DNA of 45,480 nt, taken from assembly GCF_004684205.1 (NCBI RefSeq), contig NZ_SRIO01000016.1:1-45480 (forward strand). The letters are read 5' to 3'. The notes under the pieces were generated by a model, which saw only the letters and a list, made by a program, of their open reading frames with translations, did no database searches and had not been told where the DNA came from. Shown in pieces: positions 1-8,841 of the stretch. The stretch comes from Candidatus Macondimonas diazotrophica (GTDB lineage Bacteria; Pseudomonadota; Gammaproteobacteria; UBA5335). Positions within the stretch are counted from its first letter, which is position 1. Every line of letters starts with the position of its first letter. The translations under genes were made by a program, and so were the position numbers.

Positions 1-25
1 GCCCGCCGATCGGCGGGCTTTCTTT
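1..25. terminator. Palindromic terminator-like hairpin at the window edge
   Basis: Positions 1-18 are a perfect 18-base palindrome (two 9-base G/C arms), followed on the plus strand by a T-rich run (19-25). It sits directly after the stop codon of the minus-strand ATPase gene ending at 24. On that strand the flank that would show a U-tract lies outside the window, so the hairpin may terminate transcription from either or both sides. Confidence 0.6.
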
Positions 26-1082
26 ATGACGAAAAGTGAATCTTGGCCTCCAGATTAGGTTGAGAATCCGCGTGAGCCAAGGCTTCATCCTTGTCGATCA
101 ATTCTTCTCGGTACAGTCTGTAAAGCACCGAATCCATATCCTGCATGCCACGGACTTTGCTGTCTTCCATGGCCGCCTTGATTTTGTCGAACTGACCCTT
201 GGCGATCAATTCGGCGATATACGGGGTATTGAGCATCACTTCGACTGCCGGCAGGCGGTGCCCATGGCGCCCCATGACCAAACGCTGCGAGATAATTGCC
301 CGCAGATAGAGGGACAGATCGAGAAACAACTGGGCATGCTGGGTGGCTGGATAGAGATTCGCAATACGATCCAGTGTCTGCGGGGCATTGTTGGCATGGA
401 GGGTGGCCATCACCAGATGTCCGGTTCCAGCCAGTTCAACAGTCGCGGCCAGCGTTTCCATGTCCCGAATCTCGCCCACCATGATCACATCCGGTGCAGC
501 CCGCAGCGCGCTTCTCAACGCCGACGCATAATCAATGGCATCGACACCGAGTTCACGTTGATTGACCACTGACTTTCGGCTTTCGAGAAAAAACTCGATG
601 GGATCCTCGATGGTCAGGATGTGCCCAGGGACATGTTCGTTGCGATGTTGCAGCGTTGCGGCCAGCGTTGTCGACTTACCACATCCGGTCGATCCCACAA
701 CCAAAATCAACCCCTGTCGCAACAAGGCCAAGTCCTGAAGGATCAGAGGCAGTTCCAAGTCTCGAATGCGAGGCAAGGCGGGCTGAACATACCGCACCAC
801 CAATGCGACCTGTCCGCGCTGGCGAAAGGCCGTGAAACGAAAGCGTCCGACCTCCGGCATGATGTAGGAATAATCAACCTGCCATCGTTGCCGAAACTGA
901 TTGCGTTCACGCTCATCGAAACTTTCATCGACGGCCCGCGCAACTTCGTCAGCTGAAAGGGGCATCCTGCCGATCGGCCGGTTTCGCCCTTCGAGCCGCA
1001 ACTGCGGCAGTGATCCCGGGCTTAGGTACAGGTCAGATGCTCGCTGCGCCACCATCATTTCCAGATAAGGTTTCAAAAGCAT
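24..1082 (-). CDS. PilU-like type IV pilus retraction ATPase, third paralogue
   Basis: A 352-residue hexameric secretion-ATPase family protein (PilT/PilU branch), expected at the cytoplasmic base of the type IV pilus to power retraction. Visible motifs are a Walker A GSTGCGKST, an Asp-box region IEDPIEF, a Walker B DVIMVGEIRD and a His box TGHLVMATLHANN. Like PilU, it lacks the AIRNLIRE motif of PilT; the equivalent region reads NTPYIAELIAKG. The C-terminus (HADSQPNLEAKI) resembles the PilU tail. The ATG at 1082 is preferred over the one at 1109 because a GGAGG precedes it by about 11 nt and because the N-terminus then matches the family. It is last in the pilT-pilU-this gene run, 34 bp after pilU. 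The cysteine inside the P-loop is unusual. It could be a second PilU with a specialised role. Confidence 0.88.
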   Translation of the reverse strand: MLLKPYLEMMVAQRASDLYLSPGSLPQLRLEGRNRPIGRMPLSADEVARAVDESFDERERNQFRQRWQVDYSYIMPEVGRFRFTAFRQRGQVALVVRYVQPALPRIRDLELPLILQDLALLRQGLILVVGSTGCGKSTTLAATLQHRNEHVPGHILTIEDPIEFFLESRKSVVNQRELGVDAIDYASALRSALRAAPDVIMVGEIRDMETLAATVELAGTGHLVMATLHANNAPQTLDRIANLYPATQHAQLFLDLSLYLRAIISQRLVMGRHGHRLPAVEVMLNTPYIAELIAKGQFDKIKAAMEDSKVRGMQDMDSVLYRLYREELIDKDEALAHADSQPNLEAKIHFSS

Positions 1083-1116
1083 CGCGAATCGAACCTCCGC
1101 AGGTAGCATCTGATGA

Positions 1117-2253
1117 TCAAGAACGCGTTTCCAGCATCGTCAAGCGCTCATCGTCCCGGCGGGAAACCTTGCCACTTTCGAGCTTGATGCGCAGGCGAAG
1201 CTCGTTCTTGGAATCGGCATTGCGCAAGGCATCCTCGTAGCTGATCTGATCATGCTCATACAGATCAAACAGATACTGATCGAAAGTACACATACCCTGG
1301 GCAATTGATTTGGCCATCACCTCCTTGATCTGGTGAACGCCTCCCTTGAAGATGAGATCTGCGATCAATGGCGTGCCGAGCATGATCTCGAAGGCGGCAA
1401 CTCGGCCGGAACCGCTGAGATGGGGTATCAGGCGCTGAGATATGATGGCTCGAAGATTGAGAGATAGATCCATCAGCACCTGCTCCCGCTTATCCTGGGA
1501 AAACAGGTTGATGATCCGGTCCAGCGCCTGATTGGCACTGTTGGCATGCAGCGTACAGAGACATAAATGACCCGTTTCGGCAAACTGCACGGCGTATTCC
1601 ATCGTTTCCCGATCCCGAACCTCGCCGATGAGGATGACATCCGGCGCTTGCCGCAAGGTATTCTTCAGAGCAACCCCCCAGCTCTCCGTATCCACCCCCA
1701 CTTCGCGCTGCGTGACGATGCTGTTCATATGGGGATGAACGAACTCCACCGGATCCTCGATCGTGATGATGTGACCCTGCGAATGGGCATTGCGATAGCC
1801 GACCATGGCGGCGAGGGTTGTCGACTTTCCTGAGCCAGTCGCCCCAACCATGATGGCCAGGCCTCTCTTGGACATCACCACTTCTTTAAGAACATCGGGC
1901 AAGCCGAGCGACTCGAAATCGGGGATCTCGGTTTTGATGGTGCGGAGCACCATGGCCACTCGACCTTGCTGGATGAAGGCGCTCACCCGAAAGCGACCGA
2001 TTCCACGCGGCGAGATGGCAAAGTTGCATTCGTTGCTGGCTTCGAATTCGCGAGCCTGTCGATCATTCATGATCGCGCGGGCTATGGTTGCCGTATGTTC
2101 GGGCAAAAACGGCTTTTCGGCCACGGGATTCATGGCACCATCGACCTTGATGGCCGGTGGAAAGCCTGCCGTGATGAATAGATCGGATCCGCCGCGGCGC
2201 ACCAACACCCGCAGCAGGTCATGCATGATGCGAACAGCCTGATCGCGATCCAT
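1117..2253 (-). CDS. pilU: Type IV pilus retraction ATPase PilU
   Basis: A 378-residue protein very close in length and motif layout to Pseudomonas PilU (about 382 residues). The N-terminus carries the SDLFITAG signature. It has Walker A GATGSGKST, IEDPVEF, Walker B DVILIGEVRD, the His box TGHLCLCTLHAN and the GTPLIADLIFKGG segment in place of the PilT AIRNLIRE motif. PilU is an accessory ATPase that acts with PilT in pilus retraction and twitching. The start is supported by GGGAGG just upstream. The gene follows pilT by 12 bp, so the two are very likely co-transcribed. A charged C-terminal extension of about 25 residues follows the conserved NADSKNELRLRIKL segment, as in other PilU proteins. 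Confidence 0.95.
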   Translation of the reverse strand: MDRDQAVRIMHDLLRVLVRRGGSDLFITAGFPPAIKVDGAMNPVAEKPFLPEHTATIARAIMNDRQAREFEASNECNFAISPRGIGRFRVSAFIQQGRVAMVLRTIKTEIPDFESLGLPDVLKEVVMSKRGLAIMVGATGSGKSTTLAAMVGYRNAHSQGHIITIEDPVEFVHPHMNSIVTQREVGVDTESWGVALKNTLRQAPDVILIGEVRDRETMEYAVQFAETGHLCLCTLHANSANQALDRIINLFSQDKREQVLMDLSLNLRAIISQRLIPHLSGSGRVAAFEIMLGTPLIADLIFKGGVHQIKEVMAKSIAQGMCTFDQYLFDLYEHDQISYEDALRNADSKNELRLRIKLESGKVSRRDDERLTMLETRS

Positions 2254-2265
2254 CGGTCCTCCCGT

Positions 2266-3300
2266 TCAGAAATTGTCTTTGTGAACCGCTTTTGCCTTGG
2301 CGATTTCTTTGGTGATCATGTTCTTGCGCACCAAATCCTGCAGGCACTGATCAAGGGTCTGCATGCCGAACTGTTGACCGGTCTGAATCGAGGAATACAT
2401 TTGGGCAATCTTGTTCTCTCGAATCAAATTGCGAATCGCGGGAGTGCCGATCATGATTTCATGGGCAGCGATGCGACCACCGGCCTTTTTCTTAAGCAGC
2501 GACTGTGAAATGACCGCCTGCAGGGACTCCGAAAGCATGGCACGCACCATGTCCTTTTCCGCAGCGGGAAACACATCGACGATGCGATCGATGGTCTTGG
2601 CCGCCGAACTGGTGTGCAACGTGCCGAAGACCATGTGTCCGGTTTCCGCAGCTGTCAGCGCCAGCCGTATGGTTTCCAGATCACGCATTTCCCCCACGAG
2701 AATCACGTCAGGATCCTCACGCAGGGCCGAACGCAACGCCTCGGCAAACCCATGGGTATCACGCTTGACTTCGCGCTGGTTGACCAGGCAGCGCTTGCTG
2801 GGATGCACGAACTCGATGGGATCCTCGATGGTGAGGATATGTCCGGCTTCATTGTCGTTGACGTAGTCGATCATCGCCGCCAGTGTCGTCGATTTTCCCG
2901 AGCCGGTCGGACCCGTCACCAACACGATACCGCGCGGTTTGAGCGCCAGCTCTTTGAAAATGGCTGGACAGGCCAGTTGTTCCAGAGTGAGGATCTTTTC
3001 CGGAACGGTGCGAAATACCGCGGCCGGACCGCGATTCTGATTGAACGCATTGACGCGAAACCGGGCAAGTCCCGCAATGGCAAAGGAAAAATCGGTTTCG
3101 AAGTATTCCTCATATTCCTTGCGTTGCCGATCGTTCATAATGTCGTAAATGAGATCGTGGGTCTGCTTCGGCTCCATGGGGGGCAGGTTGATCCGGCGGA
3201 CGTCGCCATCGACCCGGATCATGGGCGGCAGCCCAGCCGACAGATGCAAATCCGAGGCCCCGTTCTTGACGGAAAATGACAACAACTGTGCGATATCCAT
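2266..3300 (-). CDS. pilT: Type IV pilus twitching motility ATPase PilT
   Basis: A 344-residue protein, the usual PilT length. It has the N-terminal SDLHLSAGLPP segment, Walker A GPTGSGKST (residues about 130-138), IEDPIEFVH, Walker B DVILVGEMRD, the His box TGHMVFGTLHTSS, and the diagnostic PilT motif AIRNLIRE in GTPAIRNLIREN. PilT hexamers depolymerise pilin to retract the pilus. The ATG at 3300 has a GGAG six bases upstream. The reading frame stays open upstream to 3948, but that stretch overlaps yggS on the other strand and has no family homology. The gene is divergent from yggS with only 18 bp between the two starts, so its promoter must lie inside the yggS coding region. Confidence 0.97.
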   Translation of the reverse strand: MDIAQLLSFSVKNGASDLHLSAGLPPMIRVDGDVRRINLPPMEPKQTHDLIYDIMNDRQRKEYEEYFETDFSFAIAGLARFRVNAFNQNRGPAAVFRTVPEKILTLEQLACPAIFKELALKPRGIVLVTGPTGSGKSTTLAAMIDYVNDNEAGHILTIEDPIEFVHPSKRCLVNQREVKRDTHGFAEALRSALREDPDVILVGEMRDLETIRLALTAAETGHMVFGTLHTSSAAKTIDRIVDVFPAAEKDMVRAMLSESLQAVISQSLLKKKAGGRIAAHEIMIGTPAIRNLIRENKIAQMYSSIQTGQQFGMQTLDQCLQDLVRKNMITKEIAKAKAVHKDNF

Positions 3301-3318
3301 CGCCCACTCCGAAAGCCC

Positions 3319-4104
3319 GTGACTGACCCTAGAATTAGCGACCAACCCTTGATCGGCCTTGAGTCTGTCGCAGCCGCTCAGACAGGCGATCGAAATGCTG
3401 CGGTACATGCGCGGATTCGCGATGCAGCGCGCCAAGTCCAACGGGATCCATCCCTGATCAGGCTGTTGGCGGTATCCAAGGGACAACCCGTCACCGCAAT
3501 CGAGCACCTGCGTCGTGCTGGCCAGCGTGAGTTCGGCGAGAGCTATCTCAAAGAGGCGCTGGAAAAAATGGACGCGCTGGCTGATCCAACGCTGATCTGG
3601 CATTTCATCGGCCCGCTGCAATCCAACAAATGCCGGGACATCGCCCAACGCTTCCACTGGTTGCACAGTCTGGATCGTGCAGGCCTGGCGGACCGCCTGA
3701 ACCGGCTTCGCCCGCCTCACTTGCCGCCGCTGGAGGTCTGTCTCCAAGTCAAGTTCAGTGAGGAACCACGCAAGGCGGGGATACCGCCTCACGAACTTCC
3801 GCGGCTGGCCGCACATGTGGCGCGGTTGCCCCGTCTGCGTCTGCGCGGATTGATGACCATTCCCCGGGCGTCCGACGACATCGCCGAGCAGCGCGCGACC
3901 TACCGCCATCTCCGCGAACTCTTCGATGCCTTGCGCCGCGACGGCCATTCCCTCGACACGCTTTCGATGGGTATGTCCGGGGATTTGGAAGCCGCAATTT
4001 TCGAAGGAAGCACCCTTGTTCGCGTCGGCAGCGCACTTTTCGGTCCCCGCGCCCCGAATCCCGCAGCATCACTGCCGGGTTGCACACCACCCGACAGATG
4101 CTGA
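3319..4104 (+). CDS. YggS/PLPBP family pyridoxal phosphate homeostasis protein
   Basis: A 261-residue member of the YggS (COG0325, fold type III alanine-racemase-like) family, which binds PLP and buffers PLP and amino-acid metabolism without known catalysis. The PLP lysine is in LLAVSKGQP (K54 with this start). HFIGPLQSNK, LRLRGLMTIP, LSMGMSGDLEAAI and VRVGSALFG are the family signatures. The GTG start gives about 18 more N-terminal residues than E. coli YggS, and no strong ribosome site is visible; an in-frame TTG at 3349 is a possible alternative. The C-terminus is also a little longer than usual. It leads the proC-yggT-yggU cluster, as in Pseudomonas. Confidence 0.93.
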   Translation: MTDPRISDQPLIGLESVAAAQTGDRNAAVHARIRDAARQVQRDPSLIRLLAVSKGQPVTAIEHLRRAGQREFGESYLKEALEKMDALADPTLIWHFIGPLQSNKCRDIAQRFHWLHSLDRAGLADRLNRLRPPHLPPLEVCLQVKFSEEPRKAGIPPHELPRLAAHVARLPRLRLRGLMTIPRASDDIAEQRATYRHLRELFDALRRDGHSLDTLSMGMSGDLEAAIFEGSTLVRVGSALFGPRAPNPAASLPGCTPPDRC

Positions 4105-4145
4105 TCATAGATCGCCACCCCCTACGTGGAGCCTGACGAAACCTC

Positions 4146-4973
4146 ATGCACCCTTTCATCGGTTTCATCGGTGGCGGCAACATGGCCACCAGCCTGATCA
4201 GTGGATTACTTCGTCAAGGCATTCCCGCTTCGGCCCTGGGCGTTGCGGAGCCTGATGCGGAGAAACGCACGGCGTTGGCGAACACCAGCGAGCTGTTCAT
4301 GACAGCCGACAACCTGCAGATCGCCGAAAAGTCCGATGTCTTGGTCCTGGCCGTCAAGCCGCAAATCCTCGGCGAGGTCTGTCAGTTGCTGCGCGGTGGC
4401 CTGGGCAGTCATAAGCCGCTGATCATTTCCATCGCCGCAGGCGTGGATACCGGGACGTTGGCCCGTTGGCTCGGTGGTTCGCTTCCATTGGTCCGCGCCA
4501 TGCCCAATACACCTGCGATGCTCGGTTATGGCGCGACCGGTTTGTTCGCCACGCCAGCCGTCAGTGCGCTGCAGCGCCAGTGGGCAACGCAGCTGTTCGA
4601 GGGAGTCGGTATCGCACGGTGGCTGGATGACGAAGCCGACATTGATCTGGTCACTGCCCTGTCGGGAAGCGGTCCGGCTTACTTCTTTCTGTTTATGCAA
4701 GCCTTGGCGGACGGTGCAAGAGAACTGGGGATGGATCCCGATCTGGCACGGGAGCTGACCCTTCAGACGGCCTTGGGCGCAGCACAGATGGCCAAGCACA
4801 GCGGATTGGGCGTGGATGAACTGCGACGACGCGTGACATCCCCTGGTGGCACCACGGAGCAGGGGCTCAAGATCCTTGAGCGGGAAGGATTGCACCGGAT
4901 TGTTCGTGAAACACTAGAAGCCGCGCAGGCTCAGGCCCTCATTTTATCCAAAGCATTGGGAGCGTCGATGTAA
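4146..4973 (+). CDS. proC: Pyrroline-5-carboxylate reductase ProC
   Basis: A 275-residue enzyme for the last step of proline synthesis: NAD(P)H-dependent reduction of 1-pyrroline-5-carboxylate to L-proline in the cytoplasm. The N-terminal Rossmann motif is IGFIGGGNMA. The segments VKPQIL, VRAMPNTPAMLGYG and LSGSGPAYFFLF, and the C-terminal RRRVTSPGGTTEQGL (the P5CR signature), are all present. Length is typical. The stop codon overlaps the next start as TAATG, so yggT is probably translationally coupled. Confidence 0.97.
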   Translation: MHPFIGFIGGGNMATSLISGLLRQGIPASALGVAEPDAEKRTALANTSELFMTADNLQIAEKSDVLVLAVKPQILGEVCQLLRGGLGSHKPLIISIAAGVDTGTLARWLGGSLPLVRAMPNTPAMLGYGATGLFATPAVSALQRQWATQLFEGVGIARWLDDEADIDLVTALSGSGPAYFFLFMQALADGARELGMDPDLARELTLQTALGAAQMAKHSGLGVDELRRRVTSPGGTTEQGLKILEREGLHRIVRETLEAAQAQALILSKALGASM

Positions 4974-5530
4974 TGCCTGGCTACTGGCAAGATCCCCTGA
5001 TTTTCTTGTTTTCCACGCTGTTCAAGTTGGCGATCGTGCTGTTCTGGGTCCGCGTCATCGTGGTTCTGAATTCCCGGGACCGTTTCGATCCGTTGCTTCG
5101 ATCGATCGTGCAACTGACTGAACCGGTTTTAGCGCCGCTGCGGAAAATCATTCCGCGCTATCGGGGACATGAGCTGGCGGCCCTGCTGGTGCTGCTGGTG
5201 CTGCAAATCGGTTTTTATTTCGCGATCACAGCCATTTCGGGGCTTCGCATCCCGTTGCCGCTGCTCCCTCAGTTTGCCTTGGCCGACCTGACGATTCTGG
5301 TACTGAATGTCTATACCGTGGTCATTCTGATCCAGGTCGTGCTGAGTTGGATCTCCCCCAACCAGTATCCCCCCGCGGCGCTGCTGTTGTTTCGCCTGAG
5401 CGGGCCCATCCTCGATCGCGCACGCCGTATGTTGCCGGACACCGGCATGATCGATTTCTCGCCGCTTCTGGTCTTGTTGGTGATCCAAGTGCTCAAGCGA
5501 CTCATTGCGCCGCTGGGAACCGGCTTGTAA
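4973..5530 (+). CDS. YggT family integral membrane protein
   Basis: A 185-residue protein made of two YggT repeats (residues about 10-90 and 100-180), each with paired hydrophobic segments and the family-type stretches RVIVVLNSRDRFDPLLR and VVLSWISPNQYPPAA, followed by a proline-rich turn (PVLAPLRKIIPR, PILDRARRMLP). Family members sit in the inner membrane and have been linked to osmotic tolerance and, in other phyla, to division and thylakoid organisation, but the biochemical role is not settled. The start overlaps the proC stop, and the neighbour yggU follows by five bases. Confidence 0.93.
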   Translation: MPGYWQDPLIFLFSTLFKLAIVLFWVRVIVVLNSRDRFDPLLRSIVQLTEPVLAPLRKIIPRYRGHELAALLVLLVLQIGFYFAITAISGLRIPLPLLPQFALADLTILVLNVYTVVILIQVVLSWISPNQYPPAALLLFRLSGPILDRARRMLPDTGMIDFSPLLVLLVIQVLKRLIAPLGTGL

Positions 5531-5535
5531 CGACG

Positions 5536-5844
5536 ATGCCGCCCGATATGTTCTATCGGTGGGATGGACCCGATATGATTCTGGCGCTGCAGGTTCAGCC
5601 GAGTGCCCGCCGAATGGGAATTATCGGGCCCTACGGAGACCGTCTCAAAATCGCCATCGCCGCACCAGCGAACAAGGGACGGGCGAACCAGCAATTACTT
5701 CGATGGCTGGCTGAAGCCTTGGACCTGCCGTTGCAACAGTTCGAATTGGTTCAAGGTGCGACCTCGCGCGCCAAGCGCATCCGAATCCGTAACGCGCCGC
5801 CGCTTCTGGCTCAGCGTCTTCGACACTGGGACCGGATGCCCTGA
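5536..5844 (+). CDS. DUF167 (YggU) family protein
   Basis: A 102-residue small soluble protein of the DUF167/YggU family. The recognisable core is LQVQPSARRMGIIGPYGDRLKI, followed by IAAPANKGRANQQLLRWLA and GATSRAKRIRI. The function is unknown; the fold is a small alpha/beta domain. The start at 5536 lies five bases after the yggT stop. A longer open frame begins at 5347 but overlaps yggT and is not supported by homology. This is the usual position for the gene next to yggT. Confidence 0.9.
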   Translation: MPPDMFYRWDGPDMILALQVQPSARRMGIIGPYGDRLKIAIAAPANKGRANQQLLRWLAEALDLPLQQFELVQGATSRAKRIRIRNAPPLLAQRLRHWDRMP

Positions 5845-5859
5845 AAGCGCGGATCGCCC

Positions 5860-5888
5860 TTGCGTTGCCCTTTGGGCGCCACTAAACT
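5860..5888 (+). promoter_or_regulatory. Possible sigma70 promoter for metXW
   Basis: TTGCGT (5860-5865) and TAAACT (5883-5888) are separated by 17 bases in the 81-bp gap between yggU and metX. Transcription would begin near 5895, about 30 bases before the metX ATG. This is by pattern only. Confidence 0.4.
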
Positions 5889-5925
5889 CGGCCGGCCATG
5901 CTCCCCAATCCAGCACGCCTGAACC

Positions 5926-7107
5926 ATGCCATCCCGCGATACCCCTGACATCGCATCCCGGCGCACTGCCCTGCCGCCCAATTCGGTAGGTCTGGTGACG
6001 CCTCAAGAGATGGTCTTCGATACGCCGCTGGAACTCGAGGGTGGGAAACGGCTGGACCGCTACCACTTGGTATATGAAACCTACGGCACGCTCAATGCCG
6101 ACCGCAGCAACGCCATCCTGATCTGCCATGCCTTGTCTGGAGATCATCATGCAGCAGGTTATCACCAGCTCAGCGATCGCAAGCCCGGCTGGTGGGATGC
6201 CTGTATCGGCCCCGGAAAGCCATTCGATACCCGTAAGTTTTTCATTGTCTCCCTCAACAACCTCGGCGGTTGCAAGGGCAGCAGCGGCCCGACGAGCATC
6301 AATCCCGAAAACGGAAAAATCTACGGCCCCGATTTCCCGATCGTGACCGTGGGCGACTGGGTCAACAGCCAGCGCCGGCTGGGCGAGCAGCTCGGCATCC
6401 GGCAATGGGCCGCCGTGGCTGGCGGCAGCCTAGGTGGCATGCAGGTCATGCAATGGGCCATTCATCACAGTGATGCGGTTCGCCACGCCCTCATCATCGC
6501 GGCGACCCCGAAGCTGTCGGCGCAAAACATCGCGTTCAACGAAGTGGCGCGCCAAGCGATTCTTTCAGACCCCGACTTCCATGATGGCCGATACCAGGAC
6601 TTCGGGATCGTGCCGCGGCGCGGATTGATGTTGGCTCGCATGTTGGGCCATATCACCTATTTGTCTGAGCACTCGATGCGTGAGCGTTTCGGGCGGGAAT
6701 TGCGCGAAGGACGAATCCGGTTCGGCTTCGACGTCGAATTTCAAGTCGAGAGTTACCTGCGCCATCAAGGGACCTCGTTCGTCGATCGCTTTGATGCCAA
6801 TACCTACCTGTTGATGACCAAGGCACTGGATTATTTCGATCCAGCGCAGGAATTCGGGGGGAGTCTCGCACAGGCCTTTCAGGCCAGCCGCTCCCGCTTT
6901 CTGGTCATTTCGTTCACCAGCGACTGGCGGTTTTCCTCCGCGCGCTCGCGGGAAATCGTGAACGCCTTGATGGAAGTCCGAAAATCGGTGTGCTATGCGG
7001 ATATCCGCTCCACACAAGGTCATGACGACTTCCTCATGCCCAACCCAGACTACCTGGACGTCCTGAATGCCTACATGGAGCAGGTAGCCGAGGAGATCGA
7101 AGGATGA
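5926..7107 (+). CDS. metX: Homoserine O-acyltransferase MetX
   Basis: A 393-residue alpha/beta-hydrolase-fold enzyme that activates L-homoserine with an acyl-CoA as the first committed step of methionine synthesis. It has the [17 protein letters not shown] signature, the nucleophile elbow GGSLGGMQ (S168), and the acid and base in TSDWRFS (D333) and QGHDDFL (H366). Gammaproteobacterial MetX proteins of this type have been shown to use succinyl-CoA; the arginine beside D333 fits that group, so homoserine O-succinyltransferase is likelier than acetyltransferase, though this is inference. No strong ribosome site is visible. The gene ends in a 4-bp overlap with metW. Confidence 0.95.
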   Translation: MPSRDTPDIASRRTALPPNSVGLVTPQEMVFDTPLELEGGKRLDRYHLVYETYGTLNADRSNAILICHALSGDHHAAGYHQLSDRKPGWWDACIGPGKPFDTRKFFIVSLNNLGGCKGSSGPTSINPENGKIYGPDFPIVTVGDWVNSQRRLGEQLGIRQWAAVAGGSLGGMQVMQWAIHHSDAVRHALIIAATPKLSAQNIAFNEVARQAILSDPDFHDGRYQDFGIVPRRGLMLARMLGHITYLSEHSMRERFGRELREGRIRFGFDVEFQVESYLRHQGTSFVDRFDANTYLLMTKALDYFDPAQEFGGSLAQAFQASRSRFLVISFTSDWRFSSARSREIVNALMEVRKSVCYADIRSTQGHDDFLMPNPDYLDVLNAYMEQVAEEIEG

Positions 7108-7718
7108 GCGCCTTACGTCCTGATCTGGAGATCATCTCCCACTGGGTTCGCCCCAGGACGCATGTTCTGGATTTGGGCTGTGGCGACGGCACCCTGTTGC
7201 GTCATCTACAGGAAACCCGCCAAGTCACCGGCTATGGACTGGAAATCGATCCTGAAAACGTCGTGAAATCGATCAAGGCCGGTATTCAGGTCGTCCAAAC
7301 GGACATCGATCAAGGGCTCGCTCCCTTCGCAGATCAATCCTTCGACTATGTGATCTTGACTCAGGCGTTACAGGTCGTCCATCACCCGGAACAGTTGCTG
7401 CGGGAAATGCTGCGCGTGGGTCGGGAAGGCATTGTGACCTTCCCCAACTTCGGCCATTGGCGGTGTCGGCTGCAATTGGCCTGGAGAGGTCGCATGCCGC
7501 TGTCGGAAACACTGCCACAGCCATGGTACAACACGCCCAACATCCGTCTGTGCACCTTGAAGGATTTTGAAATCCTGTGTCGGGAGCAAGGCTATCGAAT
7601 TCGAAGCCGTCAGGTGGTCGACTCACGTCATCATGGGAGCTGGTTGATGCACTTTTCCCCCAATTTGCTCGGGGAAATCGCGCTCTATAGCCTGACAGGA
7701 CGGAAAGGCCCGCTGTAA
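7104..7718 (+). CDS. metW: Methionine biosynthesis protein MetW
   Basis: A 204-residue class I SAM-dependent-methyltransferase-like protein. Motif I is VLDLGCGDG near residue 22. [17 protein letters not shown] and [17 protein letters not shown] are typical of MetW. It is nearly always encoded with metX and is needed for full homoserine acyltransferase activity in several proteobacteria; its own methyl acceptor is not established. The start ATG overlaps the metX stop (ATGA), indicating coupled translation. A short inverted repeat (CCCGCT/AGCGGG) spans its stop codon. Confidence 0.95.
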   Translation: MSALRPDLEIISHWVRPRTHVLDLGCGDGTLLRHLQETRQVTGYGLEIDPENVVKSIKAGIQVVQTDIDQGLAPFADQSFDYVILTQALQVVHHPEQLLREMLRVGREGIVTFPNFGHWRCRLQLAWRGRMPLSETLPQPWYNTPNIRLCTLKDFEILCREQGYRIRSRQVVDSRHHGSWLMHFSPNLLGEIALYSLTGRKGPL

Positions 7719-7781
7719 TAGCGGGTGGGCTATACTTCGAAAAAGCGGTCCAATATCGTTAGTGTGTCCAGGGAGACTACC

Positions 7782-8240
7782 ATGAAAACAGCCAGAGTCC
7801 GTTCCATGTACTGGGTCGCTGCCTTGTGCTTGCTGGCCTTGCTGGCATCCACCGTGCAAGCCAACAGTTTCGAATATGAGAACTATATCTTCCACTACAA
7901 TGCGCTTCGCACTGACGAGCTTCCCGCGGAATCGACGCAAAAAGCGGGAATTCAGCGCAGCCGTAATCGGGGTATGATCAACCTGGCCTTACGCCAGAAA
8001 CAGGCTGATGGCAGCACCACGGCGATCACCGCGGCAATCTCCGCCAGTGCGGTCAATTTGAACAATCAGTATCGCGAACTGTCGCTGCGCGAGATGCGTG
8101 ATGGCGATGCCATCTATTACATCGGCGATTTCCCGATCAACAATCAGGAAACGCTGCGCTTTCAGATCAACGTGCTTCCAGATGGCGCAAGCAAGCCGTT
8201 CAAGGTTCAATTTGAAAAGGAATTCTTTACGGGGCCTTGA
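7782..8240 (+). CDS. DUF4426 domain exported protein
   Basis: A 152-residue protein with an N-terminal signal peptide (basic MKTARVRS, then a Leu/Ala-rich stretch ending near VQANS, about residue 28). The mature part fits DUF4426: YENYIFHYNALRTDELP near the start, then NLNNQYRELSLREMRDGDAIYYIGDFPIN. This family member commonly follows metXW in Pseudomonas-like genomes. The function is unknown; it is probably periplasmic. The ATG at 7782 is chosen because GGGAG precedes it and the signal peptide begins there. A TATACT hexamer at 7731-7736 could be a -10 element, but no convincing -35 is seen. Confidence 0.88.
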   Translation: MKTARVRSMYWVAALCLLALLASTVQANSFEYENYIFHYNALRTDELPAESTQKAGIQRSRNRGMINLALRQKQADGSTTAITAAISASAVNLNNQYRELSLREMRDGDAIYYIGDFPINNQETLRFQINVLPDGASKPFKVQFEKEFFTGP

Positions 8241-8339
8241 GCAACATTTCCGCCGGCCGGCGGTGATCCGCTCCCGCGCTTCCTGAGCGATGGCCCGATC
8301 AGAGCGCCATTGCCCAATCCCAATGACAACCAGCGAACC

Positions 8340-8369
8340 GCGCTGACTGGCGGCTACGCCAGCCAGCGC
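8340..8369. terminator. Hairpin between convergent genes
   Basis: Arms 8340-8352 and 8357-8369 pair as GCGCTG-A-CTGGCG with CGCCAG-C-CAGCGC around a GCTA loop, with one A/C mismatch. It lies between the convergent DUF4426 and hspQ genes. No clear T-run follows on either side, so the terminator role is inferred from position. A separate 14-base palindrome lies at 8250-8263. Confidence 0.4.
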
Positions 8370-8387
8370 CTCAACTCCTTTGTGATA

Positions 8388-8708
8388 TCAGTTCGGCAGC
8401 CACCTCGGCTGATAGCGTCCGCTCTCGTAGCCTTTGAAGAAGATCCGTAGCGAGAGATGCTCTACAGGCGCTTCGAGATCATCAACTCTCAGCACCGATT
8501 CTGGAACATAGGTCTGATACTTGTGCCCGTCGACCAACAGCCGATACCACGGTTGGTCGCGATCGGGCGCCGGAAAGGCATCCTGCGGATACCAATCCTC
8601 GCGCCCAAGGAAACGCGGGTCTACATCCAGCACGACAGCGCGATAGCGGAGATCCCGGTGCTCAACGACGTGACCGGGAGCGAACTTTGCCTGACATACG
8701 GTCGCCAT
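8388..8708 (-). CDS. hspQ: Heat shock protein HspQ (YccV-like hemimethylated-DNA-binding domain)
   Basis: A 106-residue protein of the YccV/HspQ family. It shows KFAPGHVVEHRDLRYRAVVLD, the QPWYRLLVDG segment and TYVPESVL, which are the family hallmarks. In E. coli HspQ is a heat-shock protein that affects DnaA stability and acts as a Lon specificity factor; the domain was first described as binding hemimethylated oriC DNA. The ATG at 8708 has a strong AAAGGAG site upstream; an open extension to 8852 has no family match. It lies 133 bp downstream of moaB on the same strand. Confidence 0.9.
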   Translation of the reverse strand: MATVCQAKFAPGHVVEHRDLRYRAVVLDVDPRFLGREDWYPQDAFPAPDRDQPWYRLLVDGHKYQTYVPESVLRVDDLEAPVEHLSLRIFFKGYESGRYQPRWLPN

Positions 8709-8841
8709 GGTGAACTCTCCTTTGCTGTTTTTCTTGTTGGATCGAGGATTTAAAGAGTGGTCAACGATCAACCCTCTTTTCTCGGACACGACGGAAAGCG
8801 ACTCGTTCATTCTAACGGCGTGGAAAACACCAGCTTGAGTG

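Noticed and set aside
3301-3948. Upstream open extension of pilT giving a 560-residue frame
   Set aside because: It overlaps yggS on the other strand, has no PilT homology, and the ATG at 3300 has a good ribosome site and gives the standard 344-residue protein.
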